A DNA stretch of 9,204 bases from Flavobacteriales bacterium (GCA_026993705.1 JALWSJ010000027.1:1-9204); one strand, 5' to 3'. Counted from the stretch's first letter, positions 1-6,671 are shown. Numbers and translations: made by a program. The notes: generated by a model from the letters alone, not told the origin.

Positions 1-18
1 ATTGTTTATCTTTACGTT

Positions 19-459
19 ATGATGAAATTTTTAAAAACACACCTTAATAAATTGTTGAGTGCGTTATTCTTGTCGGTTGCTTTATTTGTTCTCTTTCAGT
101 TGAGAGATTGGTTGCTTTCCAGTGTTACAATTAAAGGGTATTGGTTAGTTCTAATTGCTATTGCTCCTTTGGCTTTCTTTTTTCTGATCAAAACACTTAT
201 AGGACAGTTTAACCAAAAGTTTAAAACTAATGATGCTGTTCGTATTATTGCTGATGATAGAAAATTCATTGTTATTCGTTATCATTTTTGGTTTCCTAAA
301 TATGCTATCTGTAAGCTAGAGAATCAAGTTGATGCTATTAGCGTTAATGAAAAATACTTAGAACCTTTTCAGGACAGAGAAACAAAGGGGCTTTTAGGTG
401 TTTTTGATAAACCGAACATCAATCGTCATGTTAGAACTGCTAAAATCACCAAACTTTAA
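19..459 (+). CDS. Two-helix membrane protein, possible phage cargo (moron) gene
   Basis: This 146-residue protein is not recognised by family. It has two hydrophobic segments near the N-terminus (about residues 11-28 and 41-62), separated by a short loop with RDW, then a soluble tail of about 85 residues containing several beta-like stretches. An N-terminal membrane hairpin with a cytoplasmic domain resembles the layout of SieB-type superinfection exclusion proteins, but this is topology only, not a sequence match. It starts with two consecutive ATG codons (19 or 22); either could be used. It is the only gene here reading toward the early operon and ends convergent with it. It appears more AT-rich than the operon genes. 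A TATCTTTA box at 7-14 is a weak -7 candidate, but it sits very close to the start. The gene could be phage cargo with its own promoter, or an unrelated insertion. Confidence 0.7.
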   Translation: MMKFLKTHLNKLLSALFLSVALFVLFQLRDWLLSSVTIKGYWLVLIAIAPLAFFFLIKTLIGQFNQKFKTNDAVRIIADDRKFIVIRYHFWFPKYAICKLENQVDAISVNEKYLEPFQDRETKGLLGVFDKPNINRHVRTAKITKL

Positions 460-460
460 T

Positions 461-498
461 CTGCTATCTTCTTTTATTTCTTAGGTAAGTGATAGCAG
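461..498. repeat. Inverted repeat after the membrane-protein gene
   Basis: CTGCTATC (461-468) pairs with GATAGCAG (491-498) across a 22-nt AT-rich loop, beginning one base after the stop codon of the 19-459 gene. No T-run follows on either strand, so it is at best a weak or atypical terminator between two convergent genes. It may be chance. Confidence 0.3.
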
Positions 499-580
499 GA
501 AAAACAACTAGCCACATAATCAACCATATAATAATAAGATAGGTGGGAACTGGATACTCTTGAAATAATATCTCCTTCAT

Positions 581-808
581 CTAGTGTTGTGTTTTACGTT
601 TGCGTTTTAGGTACTCTCGTATCCAGTCGTCAACTATTACTATTATACCGAATAGATATAGGGGAAATAAGATGAAGGCTACTGCAAGTATATCTACTGC
701 TCCGTGTAAGCCTTTGCGTAGTTCTCCGTTGCGGTGCATGACTGTGATGGAATAGGTAAAGGCGATAAGAAATCCGATAATGTATAGGATTATAAGTGTT
801 GTTTTCAT
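581..808 (-). CDS. Small two-helix membrane protein, early-operon tail
   Basis: This 75-residue protein has two predicted membrane helices (about residues 4-23 and 36-59) joined by a short polar, basic loop. It ends in a strongly basic tail (KRKRK near residues 68-72) that should lie in the cytoplasm, which by the positive-inside rule places the N-terminus inside too. It is the last minus-strand gene before the convergent 19-459 gene and lies 16 bp after the preceding small gene, so it probably belongs to the same long transcript. Two helices and small size are compatible with a holin, an accessory lysis protein or a host-interaction protein, but nothing in the sequence selects one. I do not recognise the family. 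Confidence 0.6.
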   Translation of the reverse strand: MKTTLIILYIIGFLIAFTYSITVMHRNGELRKGLHGAVDILAVAFILFPLYLFGIIVIVDDWIREYLKRKRKTQH

Positions 809-824
809 GTTGTATGATGTTTTA

Positions 825-989
825 TTAGTTAATGGTATCGTTGTTGGTTCGTTTGCAAGCTATCTCTCCGTGTCGGTTGATGTAGAAGCGTGTGCCTAAT
901 CGCATAAAGGCTATTCGTAATCGCATCCGCTTGATGGAGTCCATTGGCTTGCGTGATTTGGGGTGTATGTAGTCGTGTTTATTTCGCAT
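825..989 (-). CDS. Small basic protein of unknown function
   Basis: I chose the ATG at 989, giving 54 residues. An upstream ATG at 1070 would add 27 residues of low plausibility, overlap the end of the neighbouring gene, and place the 1004-1033 palindrome inside coding sequence. The 54-residue form is rich in Arg and Lys (KRMRLR near the middle), with GTRFYINRHGEIACKR toward the C-terminus, a beta-like stretch. It could be a small nucleic-acid-binding or host-takeover protein, but the family is unknown. It lies in the early operon, 61 bp after the upstream gene and 16 bp before the 581-808 gene. Confidence 0.45.
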   Translation of the reverse strand: MRNKHDYIHPKSRKPMDSIKRMRLRIAFMRLGTRFYINRHGEIACKRTNNDTIN

Positions 990-1003
990 AATGTTGTTCG
1001 TTA

Positions 1004-1033
1004 AATGTTGGCGACACGTATGTCGCCAACATT
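1004..1033. repeat. Perfect 13-bp inverted repeat, 4-nt loop
   Basis: AATGTTGGCGACA (1004-1016) is exactly complementary to TGTCGCCAACATT (1021-1033) around a CGTA loop. It fills most of the gap between the 1051-1239 gene and the start of the 825-989 gene. No T-run follows on the minus strand, so it is not a standard terminator. As RNA it would form a stable hairpin about 14 nt upstream of the next start codon; as DNA it would be a large operator-like palindrome. Confidence 0.85.
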
Positions 1034-1050
1034 GGTTAGTGAATGGTGTT

Positions 1051-1239
1051 TTACTTGCTGTATAGGTCAAGTAAAGCTTTTAGGATGATTGTACCTTTTT
1101 CGGGTTCATCCTCAAACAATGGTTCTCCATCGTTAAGGGTGTTCTCGATTAACTCAAAGGTGGCGTACACTTTAGGCGGTATTGCTTTGTCAAACGCCTT
1201 TTGCACTTCTTCAGGTAATCCTGTTTTTTCTGTTGCCAT
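1051..1239 (-). CDS. Small acidic protein of unknown function
   Basis: This 62-residue protein is acidic overall, with an LPEEVQKAFDKAI helix near the N-terminus and an acidic LFEDEPEKG stretch around residues 41-49. It has no membrane segment or signal peptide. It starts 25 bp after the preceding gene, and its leader has the AAAACCA-type motif seven bases before ATG that is shared with the transposase and DUF3164-like genes, which supports this start. It sits in the operon of small phage early genes. Function is unknown; a host-protein inhibitor or small regulator would be typical for this position but is a guess. Confidence 0.6.
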   Translation of the reverse strand: MATEKTGLPEEVQKAFDKAIPPKVYATFELIENTLNDGEPLFEDEPEKGTIILKALLDLYSK

Positions 1240-1264
1240 AATTATTGGTTTTTGTTGGTTAATA

Positions 1265-1453
1265 TTACTTTTTGACTTTGTGAGCTCTTACAATCTTGTA
1301 ACCTACGGTTTCGCGTATCTTTTGCATTGCTTGTTTGCGAGAATAGGCGGTGGTGGTTATTTCGATTTTGTGTGTAGCTCCGTTGTTTATCATCACATGC
1401 ACTTCTACCTTGTAGGTTGCTTTCTGTTTTTTTTGGAAAATGCGACCGAACAT
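1265..1453 (-). CDS. Small basic protein of unknown function
   Basis: This 62-residue basic protein reads like a compact alpha/beta domain: a beta-like stretch (YKVEVHVMINNGATHKIEI, about residues 14-32), a helix with RKQAMQKIRETV (about 39-50), then a final strand YKIVRAHKVKK. Its ATG lies three bases after the stop codon of the DUF3164-like gene, so the two are probably translationally coupled. A longer open frame in another phase (1242-1490) overlaps it, but that translation has a low-complexity, out-of-frame composition, so I chose this one. A small RNA- or DNA-binding fold is possible; I do not recognise the family. Confidence 0.6.
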   Translation of the reverse strand: MFGRIFQKKQKATYKVEVHVMINNGATHKIEITTTAYSRKQAMQKIRETVGYKIVRAHKVKK

Positions 1454-1456
1454 AGG

Positions 1457-2092
1457 CTAAATGGTTTCGTTGATGTGTATTGGTTTCCATTTGCCTTTTT
1501 CGTCCTTTACCTTTACTTCGTAGCCAAAGCCTTTGAAGTCGTTGGAAAAGCTCTCGCGGATGAGGCGAAGTCCTTCTTTCCAGCGAGGGTCATCGTATAG
1601 TTCCTCGTTGTGTAGTAGGTTCATTACCTTGCTGTATTCCAAGTCGCCTTTTTCGTTCTTTGCGATAAACTCCATTAGTAGAGTAAAGGTCTTTTGGTCG
1701 CGTTTTTTTACCGTATCAATGAGGAAGTCCTTAATCAGTTCTACAGCCTTTTGGCTACGTTCGTCCCATGTTGGTTGGGTGCTACGTGTACGCGTGATAC
1801 GCATTTGGTTGTTGGAGTGGGTAATGGAAAAACCGCCTTTACTGTTTTTTCGGATGCGTCCGTATTCGTTTAGTTTTTCCTGTTGTTTTTCCATTAGCTC
1901 GTGCAGGTGTTTGTTGTTGGCTCTTACCAGTTCCTGCAACTTTTTGCGTTCGGTAACTGCTTCTTCAATGGCTTTGTCGCGAGCTTCTTCGTAGGCTTTT
2001 TGTTCGCGTAGCAATCGTTGGCGTTCTTGCTTTCGCTTTTTTTCTAATAGGGCTTCTAGCTCCTCTGCTGTTAATTCTTCTACTTTTTTCAT
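1457..2092 (-). CDS. DUF3164-like Mu-type phage early protein
   Basis: This 211-residue protein has a long charged helical N-terminal part, probably a coiled coil (about residues 4-76, rich in Glu, Lys, Arg and Leu), followed by a compact C-terminal domain (about 78-208). The C-terminal domain carries WDERSQKAVELIKDFL (109-124), DDPRWKEGLRLIRES (167-181) and a final beta-rich GYEVKVKDEKGKWKPI segment. The arrangement and the DPRW-containing motif match my memory of DUF3164 proteins, which are common in Mu-like phages between the transposition genes and the Mor/GemA region. Their biochemical role is not established as far as I know. The start has an AAAACCA motif seven bases upstream. Downstream, the next gene starts three bases after its stop. 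Family assignment is from recalled motifs, not a search. Confidence 0.7.
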   Translation of the reverse strand: MKKVEELTAEELEALLEKKRKQERQRLLREQKAYEEARDKAIEEAVTERKKLQELVRANNKHLHELMEKQQEKLNEYGRIRKNSKGGFSITHSNNQMRITRTRSTQPTWDERSQKAVELIKDFLIDTVKKRDQKTFTLLMEFIAKNEKGDLEYSKVMNLLHNEELYDDPRWKEGLRLIRESFSNDFKGFGYEVKVKDEKGKWKPIHINETI

Positions 2093-2118
2093 AGATTTTG
2101 GTTTTTATGGTTTATTAT

Positions 2119-2379
2119 TTAAAATTTCGGTAATGGGCGTTGTTCGATGCCTTTGCTTCGGTCGGTTACTAAGCCGAGTATTCGGCTCTCGTAGGTTTCG
2201 ACCAGTAGCAACTGTTTGTTGCGTTCTTTTTCCAAAGGGGCAAGCAAGGGTTCTTTTTGTTCGTAGGTCAACTCCATGTTGTTGATGATTGCCATTTTTT
2301 CTTCGTGGAGTTCTGATGCTCGCGCTTGAGCTTTGGCTTTCTTTTCTCGGTAATGCCTTAGTGTTACTTGATTTACCAT
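2119..2379 (-). CDS. Small helical phage protein of unknown function
   Basis: This 86-residue protein is almost entirely helical by composition: a Lys/Arg/Ala/Glu-rich first half (residues 8-30) and a second helix around LAPLEKERNKQLLLVETYESRIL (about 46-69), suggesting a helical hairpin or coiled-coil dimer. Its ATG overlaps the end of the upstream 124-residue gene by 7 bp, a sign of coupled translation. It has no membrane segment. I do not recognise the family. It belongs to the early operon between the second ATPase and the DUF3164-like gene. Confidence 0.65.
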   Translation of the reverse strand: MVNQVTLRHYREKKAKAQARASELHEEKMAIINNMELTYEQKEPLLAPLEKERNKQLLLVETYESRILGLVTDRSKGIEQRPLPKF

Positions 2380-2747
2380 TGGGTTGTGTAGTTTAGTTTT
2401 AAAAATTGTTCTTCAAATGATTTTTGTGTAGATAGGCGGTGTGGTAATAGTTCCATTATTCCCCATACATTGCTTGGTTGTATTTTTTTACTATCTCTCA
2501 TTCGCAACATCCAGTTGTTCCATTCGAGCTTCCACCATTGCCAAAATGATTTACTGAAGGCAAATTCTTGATACCATTTGTAGTATTCGGCTTTGTTGTA
2601 TGGGTAGCGTTCTTCTAGGAACTTACAGCCGATTTCCAGTATCATGTTGTAGTACTCTTGTTCCGTTATTCCTATGCTTCGGATAAACTGTAGATTGGAT
2701 GCGAAGTCGGTTCTTACGCGTTGGATGTGGGTTGTTTTTGTTTTCAT
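2373..2747 (-). CDS. Trp/Tyr-rich phage protein of unknown function
   Basis: This 124-residue soluble protein is unusually rich in aromatic residues, with YNKAEYYKWYQEFAFSKSFW (about residues 54-73) and a WQWWKLEWNNWMLRM cluster (about 73-87). Its pattern suggests a helical domain with an aromatic core. It lies 48 bp after the second ATPase gene and overlaps the following 86-residue gene by 7 bp. It reads like a protein I associate with Bacteroidetes prophages, but I cannot assign a function. It might be a partner of the preceding ATPase, an inference from adjacency only. Confidence 0.65.
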   Translation of the reverse strand: MKTKTTHIQRVRTDFASNLQFIRSIGITEQEYYNMILEIGCKFLEERYPYNKAEYYKWYQEFAFSKSFWQWWKLEWNNWMLRMRDSKKIQPSNVWGIMELLPHRLSTQKSFEEQFLKLNYTTQW

Positions 2748-2795
2748 AAGGACAGGTTAGGTTTTTGATGTAATTGGGTTTAGTTCTCTTTGTTT

Positions 2796-3425
2796 TCATA
2801 AGTCGTTCCAATAGGTTTTTGATTTTGTTGGGTAGATGTCGAAGTATTTACCTTCTGCATTGTTCAGCCTTCCATCTACAAAAGCTCTAAAGCCTTCTAC
2901 TCGTATTTTTAGATCTGAATCGTATCGAATAAAGTCAGCTACTTCGCCTTTTGGGAGTTTCCCTCTTGCATGGCTGATGTAAATGAATAGCTTATTGGCA
3001 AACTCGTTTTTTAGCTCTTTGTATTGCTCTTTGGTTATCTTAGAGTGTTGTACCGAATCAATAATGATAATATCTGGTGAACGTCTTTTTTTCAACCGTT
3101 GGCGTAGGTCTTCCAGTTCCTCGCCATCAAGTATTAGAAAGCGTTTACCCACGTCCTTCATATTGTTGCGAATAACAGTGTTTTGAAAGCTCATCGATAC
3201 TCCTTCTTCGTAGGAGTTGTATAACACCACACCAAAATTGGTTAGGTACTTAGACAACTGCATAGCTAAACTCGTTTTGCCGTTTCCTGAATTACCATAT
3301 ATTAACCAAGAGCCACCCAATTGAGGGCAACCGAAAGATGCTTTAAACTCACCTTCAAAATTCATTATCGGAAATTTTATTCTTAACATTTGATCTACAG
3401 ATATTGCTCGTTTTTTTATTGCCAT
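2796..3425 (-). CDS. RecA/DnaB-like P-loop ATPase, second ATPase of the early operon
   Basis: This 209-residue ATPase has a Walker A motif GNSGNGKT (residues 44-51) and a Walker B motif DIIIID (118-123). It then has YISHARGKLPKG (149-160) and a YDSDLKIRVEGFRAFVDGR segment (168-186), the layout of the RecA/RadA/DnaB core rather than of MuB. The glycine/serine loop SHARGK sits where RecA-fold ATPases have their L1/L2 DNA-binding or sensor region. It is short, a bare core without helicase or zinc domains. It starts 11 bp after the MuB-like gene, so it is co-expressed with the transposition genes. Possible roles are replication fork loading after transposition, recombination, or an accessory to target capture; none is shown. 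The AAA_24 group of phage nucleotide-binding proteins is an alternative family. Confidence 0.8.
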   Translation of the reverse strand: MAIKKRAISVDQMLRIKFPIMNFEGEFKASFGCPQLGGSWLIYGNSGNGKTSLAMQLSKYLTNFGVVLYNSYEEGVSMSFQNTVIRNNMKDVGKRFLILDGEELEDLRQRLKKRRSPDIIIIDSVQHSKITKEQYKELKNEFANKLFIYISHARGKLPKGEVADFIRYDSDLKIRVEGFRAFVDGRLNNAEGKYFDIYPTKSKTYWNDL

Positions 3426-3436
3426 TTAAACCTTGT

Positions 3437-4273
3437 TTAAGCATTCATTAAATGATATCGCTCTATGTCTTGTCGTACCCTCCTTAAATCACCATTGCAC
3501 ATATTAAAACTTTCGGTTATTGCTTCTTCGTCTTGTATTCCATTGCTTACAAATATTGCTCGTACATCTTCTAGCGACACAGGATGCAGTTGTATGAACT
3601 TGCGGTTCATTCTGCTCCATATTTCTTCGTAGCCAATTTTGTTGCGTTGTACTCCTCTTAGTATTCTCTTTTCAAGAGCTACTACTCCGCTTATAGCAAA
3701 GCCACAATGTCCGTACAGCTCGTTGTAAAAATCCATAAACAAATCGAAGGTGTTTTCTTTTAGCTTGTCAAATTGGTCGATGATGATTAAAGGGTTTTCA
3801 AGTTCTGCTACGTGGTCAATGAATTGTTGCATTAGTTCTTCAGTAGTTCCATTGGTATCTTGACCTGCATTGGTTAACAGTTTCTTGATGTAGGTCTTTT
3901 TACTCATGGTTCTTGTACCTTCAACATATATCACATTCTTATTTGCCTTTTGATACTGTGTAAACACGTGCGTTTTACCCGTTCCTGCTTGATGACTAAA
4001 AGCTACTGTTAAGTGGCGTGTTTGAGCAGCAGTCAATATATTGGTTAAATCTTGGTACATTCTTGTAGGAGCTGTTTGCCAGTTGATGTCTAGCTTTAGT
4101 TTTACTTTTATTTTTCGCCACATCTCAGGTTTAATCAGCTTCCAATTGTTATTCAGTATTTGACTGATGGTAGCTGATGAAACACCTACACGTTTTGCTA
4201 CTTTGTTTTGACTTAGCAACTTCGATAAGTTGGCTACTTCTTGTGCGATTTGTTTTTTTTGTTCTTTTGTCAT
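3437..4273 (-). CDS. MuB-like AAA+ ATPase, transposition target-DNA activator
   Basis: This 278-residue protein has an N-terminal helix-turn-helix (about residues 15-42, KLLSQNKVAKRVGVSSATISQIL) followed by an AAA+ domain. Walker A is HQAGTGKT (94-101), with His where the first Gly is usual. Walker B is LIIIDQ (162-167), with Gln where the catalytic Glu normally follows Asp. A sensor-2-like GDLRR lies at 261-265, and Arg221 and Arg224 are arginine-finger candidates. HTH plus AAA+ domain, size and position directly after the transposase match MuB, which forms ATP-dependent filaments on target DNA, delivers targets to MuA and gives immunity near the ends. It is preceded by a 79-bp gap containing a strong hairpin, and followed 11 bp later by the second ATPase. 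The Walker variants suggest slow hydrolysis, which is inference. Confidence 0.88.
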   Translation of the reverse strand: MTKEQKKQIAQEVANLSKLLSQNKVAKRVGVSSATISQILNNNWKLIKPEMWRKIKVKLKLDINWQTAPTRMYQDLTNILTAAQTRHLTVAFSHQAGTGKTHVFTQYQKANKNVIYVEGTRTMSKKTYIKKLLTNAGQDTNGTTEELMQQFIDHVAELENPLIIIDQFDKLKENTFDLFMDFYNELYGHCGFAISGVVALEKRILRGVQRNKIGYEEIWSRMNRKFIQLHPVSLEDVRAIFVSNGIQDEEAITESFNMCNGDLRRVRQDIERYHLMNA

Positions 4274-4319
4274 ATCTTTGTGGTGTTAACAGGTAGTAGT
4301 ATGCCAAACATTTATAAAG

Positions 4320-4349
4320 ACCTCGGGGATTGCACCCTCGAGGTTTTTT
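4320..4349. terminator. Hairpin between transposase and MuB-like genes, possible attenuator
   Basis: ACCTCGGGG (4320-4328) pairs with CCC-T-CGAGGT (4335-4344), a nine-pair stem with one bulged T and a six-base loop. T6 (4344-4349) follows on the + strand, the form of an intrinsic terminator for rightward (antisense) transcription. On the minus strand, which carries the operon, the stem is followed by the weaker tract TCTTTAT. It begins four bases after the transposase stop codon, so it could terminate part of the operon transcripts and lower MuB-like protein relative to transposase, or protect the mRNA 3' end. Confidence 0.7.
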
Positions 4350-4352
4350 CGT

Positions 4353-6449
4353 TTATAGTCTAGCAAATACCGTTTCTGATTCTAGTTTACTTCTTTGGTC
4401 TTTCGGGAGTTTTCCGCCCATTTTTATCATTACTTCTTGTTCTTCAATCATGCGTTCAGGAGTTATTCCTGTTCGTTTGCGTAGTTCCTCAAGCTCTTTT
4501 TTATCGCGTTCTATCTCTATCTCGCGAATGTCGTAGTCTTGTATAAAGGCTTCTTTGTCGCCTTTTTGCATTAGTACTGGAATTACTTCGTGTTCGCGTT
4601 TTGGTTGAGCGTTGGCTACGAATACAAGGTCGCCGTTGCCATCTGTTGTATATAGAGCAATGAAATCGTTAAGATGTTCAGGGTCGTACTTTACTGTGAA
4701 TTTTGCTCCAACGTATTTTCTTCTAAACTCTAAGTCGATTGTTCCGCTTTCGTTCAATACTTCATATTCGTACTCTAAGCCTTTTACTTTCAACTTCAAA
4801 CCACCTCTTCGGTAAGTGTTTTTTCGATTGTTGAATATCCAAAAGGTTTCCACTTGGTCGAGGAATGAGAACTCCTCACGCATTGGAGCTTCTTCTTCAA
4901 ATACTTGGTTACGGCTTTTATCTTTAAACTTCGGATGCGGAGCATCGTTCCATAGTTTTACACACATTTCCCAAGCCTTTACTAATTCATCTTTTTTGTA
5001 CAGTTTATGCTTGTTTTGTAGCAAAAAGTCCATATTTGGCTTATTATCAAGTGTGCGAACTGTAGGGCTTTGTTTGTCTGAGAACCACAACGTATTGATA
5101 ACTTGCTGTTGCAAGCGGTTAAAAATTCCTTCTACTGGCGAGTTGTGTGCATAGGCTCTATGTGGGTAGTGTGTTCCGCCTTTTTTCGCAACAATATTAC
5201 CATACAACTCTTGCATCTTACTCGTTTTATGCCCTGATTGGTTATCATAAGTGAATAAATAAGGATGTGCACCTGCATTGTTTACTGCCATTTTTAACGC
5301 ATTGAAATGGTCAACATGGTCTTCGCTTTCTGAAAATGACCAACCAATAATTTTTTCGGAGTAAACATCCACCACAGGGTCAATTTTAAGTTTAGCAGCG
5401 ATGCCGTTGCTGTTATCTTCGTAGTGCATCCAATCGATTTTAGAACCATCGATTGCCCAGTAGGCATTCGGAAACCAATTTGTTTTGCTTCGTTTGATTT
5501 CGTGGCGGAAGAATTTCTTGTATGCCTCAGAACCGTGGCGAGCTAACATCCATATTCTTTTTACTTCAGGAGTTTCTAACCATTGTTTAACTGCCGATTC
5601 GGTTAATGAAGGAAAGCCTTTATCTTCTTTTACTTCGTTGTATAGCTTCATCATTGCAGGTACTTTCATTTTGTTTGGCAAACAATAGGTAGCTAGTAAC
5701 CAATCGGCTATATCTCCTTTTATTTTCTGTGAATTGTCGTTCTCAAGTCCTTTGTGCAATAGCCCTACATATCCGTTTTGGATGTATCTTTTGTAAGTGT
5801 CTTGCAATCGTCTGTGGTGCTTTGGTAATTTGTGAGGAAATTTATCTTGCGGTAGTTCTGTAAGTGCTTTGGCTATGTTTTTCCATAACTGAGCTGGACC
5901 TTTACCAAAGGCAGAACGCAAACGTGCTCGTTCTTCTAACAGATCCTTGATAGCATTAAATACACTCGCTCGTGCTGTATATTGCTTGATTTGCCGTTCT
6001 GATAACCGTTCTCCGTTTGATTTCCTATATTCTTCAAAAAACTCCTTCGCCTCCGTATCTATTACAATACTATCTTTAAAGCTGTTGGGCTTTCCTCGGT
6101 CTTTAGGATCGTAACCTATCTGCTCTATTATTCGCTCGCGGATAGATATATCGATACTTTCCCATTCGACTAAGGCACTTCTGCCGTTTCCGCCTTTCTT
6201 GATGCGATTTAGTTTCTTTCTGTAACAGTCCTGCTCATACTTAGATTTGGTCATATACGTTTCGGGATGTAACTTATATTGCATCTTTAGGTATTGCAAC
6301 TCTGTCATTGCTTGCATAAACGCTTCTTGATTTTCTTCTTCTAAATAGCGTTGCACTCGCTTGTCTAAATTACGGATGCTATCCCACATCTCTTTGTTGT
6401 AGAGTGCGGATGCTTTTATAACCAATGTATCGTTGTAGTATCCAAACAT
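4353..6449 (-). CDS. MuA-like DDE transposase
   Basis: This 698-residue protein is close to MuA (663) in length. After a divergent N-terminal segment (1-80) comes a GGNGRSALVEWESI stretch (86-99), then winged-helix/HTH-like DNA-binding regions (about 100-310) with ERQIKQYTARASVFNAIKDL near 151. The RNase H-fold catalytic core spans about 325-450. Its triad is Asp334 (WAIDGSKIDW), Asp402 (TYDNQSGHK) and Glu440 (NSPVEGIFNRLQ), spacings of 68 and 38. A beta-barrel-like domain (about 535-615) and a charged helical C-terminus (640-698) follow; in MuA the last part contacts MuB. It cuts and joins phage ends to target DNA as a tetramer on the end sites. The start is 12 bp after the Ner-like gene, with an AAAACCA motif seven bases upstream. 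All catalytic residues are present. Confidence 0.93.
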   Translation of the reverse strand: MFGYYNDTLVIKASALYNKEMWDSIRNLDKRVQRYLEEENQEAFMQAMTELQYLKMQYKLHPETYMTKSKYEQDCYRKKLNRIKKGGNGRSALVEWESIDISIRERIIEQIGYDPKDRGKPNSFKDSIVIDTEAKEFFEEYRKSNGERLSERQIKQYTARASVFNAIKDLLEERARLRSAFGKGPAQLWKNIAKALTELPQDKFPHKLPKHHRRLQDTYKRYIQNGYVGLLHKGLENDNSQKIKGDIADWLLATYCLPNKMKVPAMMKLYNEVKEDKGFPSLTESAVKQWLETPEVKRIWMLARHGSEAYKKFFRHEIKRSKTNWFPNAYWAIDGSKIDWMHYEDNSNGIAAKLKIDPVVDVYSEKIIGWSFSESEDHVDHFNALKMAVNNAGAHPYLFTYDNQSGHKTSKMQELYGNIVAKKGGTHYPHRAYAHNSPVEGIFNRLQQQVINTLWFSDKQSPTVRTLDNKPNMDFLLQNKHKLYKKDELVKAWEMCVKLWNDAPHPKFKDKSRNQVFEEEAPMREEFSFLDQVETFWIFNNRKNTYRRGGLKLKVKGLEYEYEVLNESGTIDLEFRRKYVGAKFTVKYDPEHLNDFIALYTTDGNGDLVFVANAQPKREHEVIPVLMQKGDKEAFIQDYDIREIEIERDKKELEELRKRTGITPERMIEEQEVMIKMGGKLPKDQRSKLESETVFARL

Positions 6450-6461
6450 AACAGGTGGTTT

Positions 6462-6671
6462 TTATAATTCTTCTATTGTTCTTAGGAATTTCTCAGCAGT
6501 TTCCTTCACTTTTTTTGATTTTAGTGAATGAACTCTTCTTCTTCCCGTGATAATTCTCATCGTATATTCGTAGCTTACTCCGCACTTTTCTGCTATTATG
6601 GAATAGTTCAATTTCTTCCTCACTTCCTTAGGAAATAATGGTTCATTGTCGGGTGTGTTTGTTTTTTTCAT
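6462..6671 (-). CDS. Ner-like small helix-turn-helix regulator
   Basis: This 69-residue basic protein has an HTH around residues 23-45 (YSIIAEKCGVSYEYTMRIITGRR), followed by a helix SKKVKETAEKFLRTIEEL. It is the first gene of the early operon, divergent from the repressor and 12 bp upstream of the transposase, the position of ner in Mu, where Ner damps early and repressor transcription after induction. By family the HTH looks closer to the Cro/CI type than to Mu Ner itself, so this is a positional analogue. The start ATG lies about 24 bp after the predicted -7 element, giving a very short leader. Its likely targets are the dyads in the 6672-6762 control region. Confidence 0.75.
   Translation of the reverse strand: MKKTNTPDNEPLFPKEVRKKLNYSIIAEKCGVSYEYTMRIITGRRRVHSLKSKKVKETAEKFLRTIEEL

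Noticed and set aside
549..627. 9-bp inverted repeat ACTGGATAC / GTATCCAGT
   Set aside because: The loop is 61 nt and one arm lies inside the coding sequence of the 581-808 gene; probably chance.
990..1070. Upstream start for the 825-989 gene
   Set aside because: It would add 27 unlikely residues, overlap the neighbouring gene and read through the perfect palindrome at 1004-1033.
1242..1490. 82-residue open frame on the minus strand
   Set aside because: It overlaps both the end of the DUF3164-like gene and the whole 1265-1453 gene in another phase; its Asn/Arg/Ser-rich composition looks out of frame.
1043..1600. 185-residue open frame on the + strand
   Set aside because: It lies opposite three better-supported minus-strand genes; its Phe/Tyr/Val-rich translation is what a lysine- and glutamate-rich gene gives when read backwards.
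1533..1994. 153-residue Ser/Arg-rich open frame on the + strand
   Set aside because: It is antisense to the DUF3164-like gene, with low-complexity composition and no domain.
2623..2811. 62-residue minus-strand frame over the start of the 124-residue gene
   Set aside because: Composition is out-of-frame-like (Asn, Arg, His, Pro), and it overlaps two well-supported genes.
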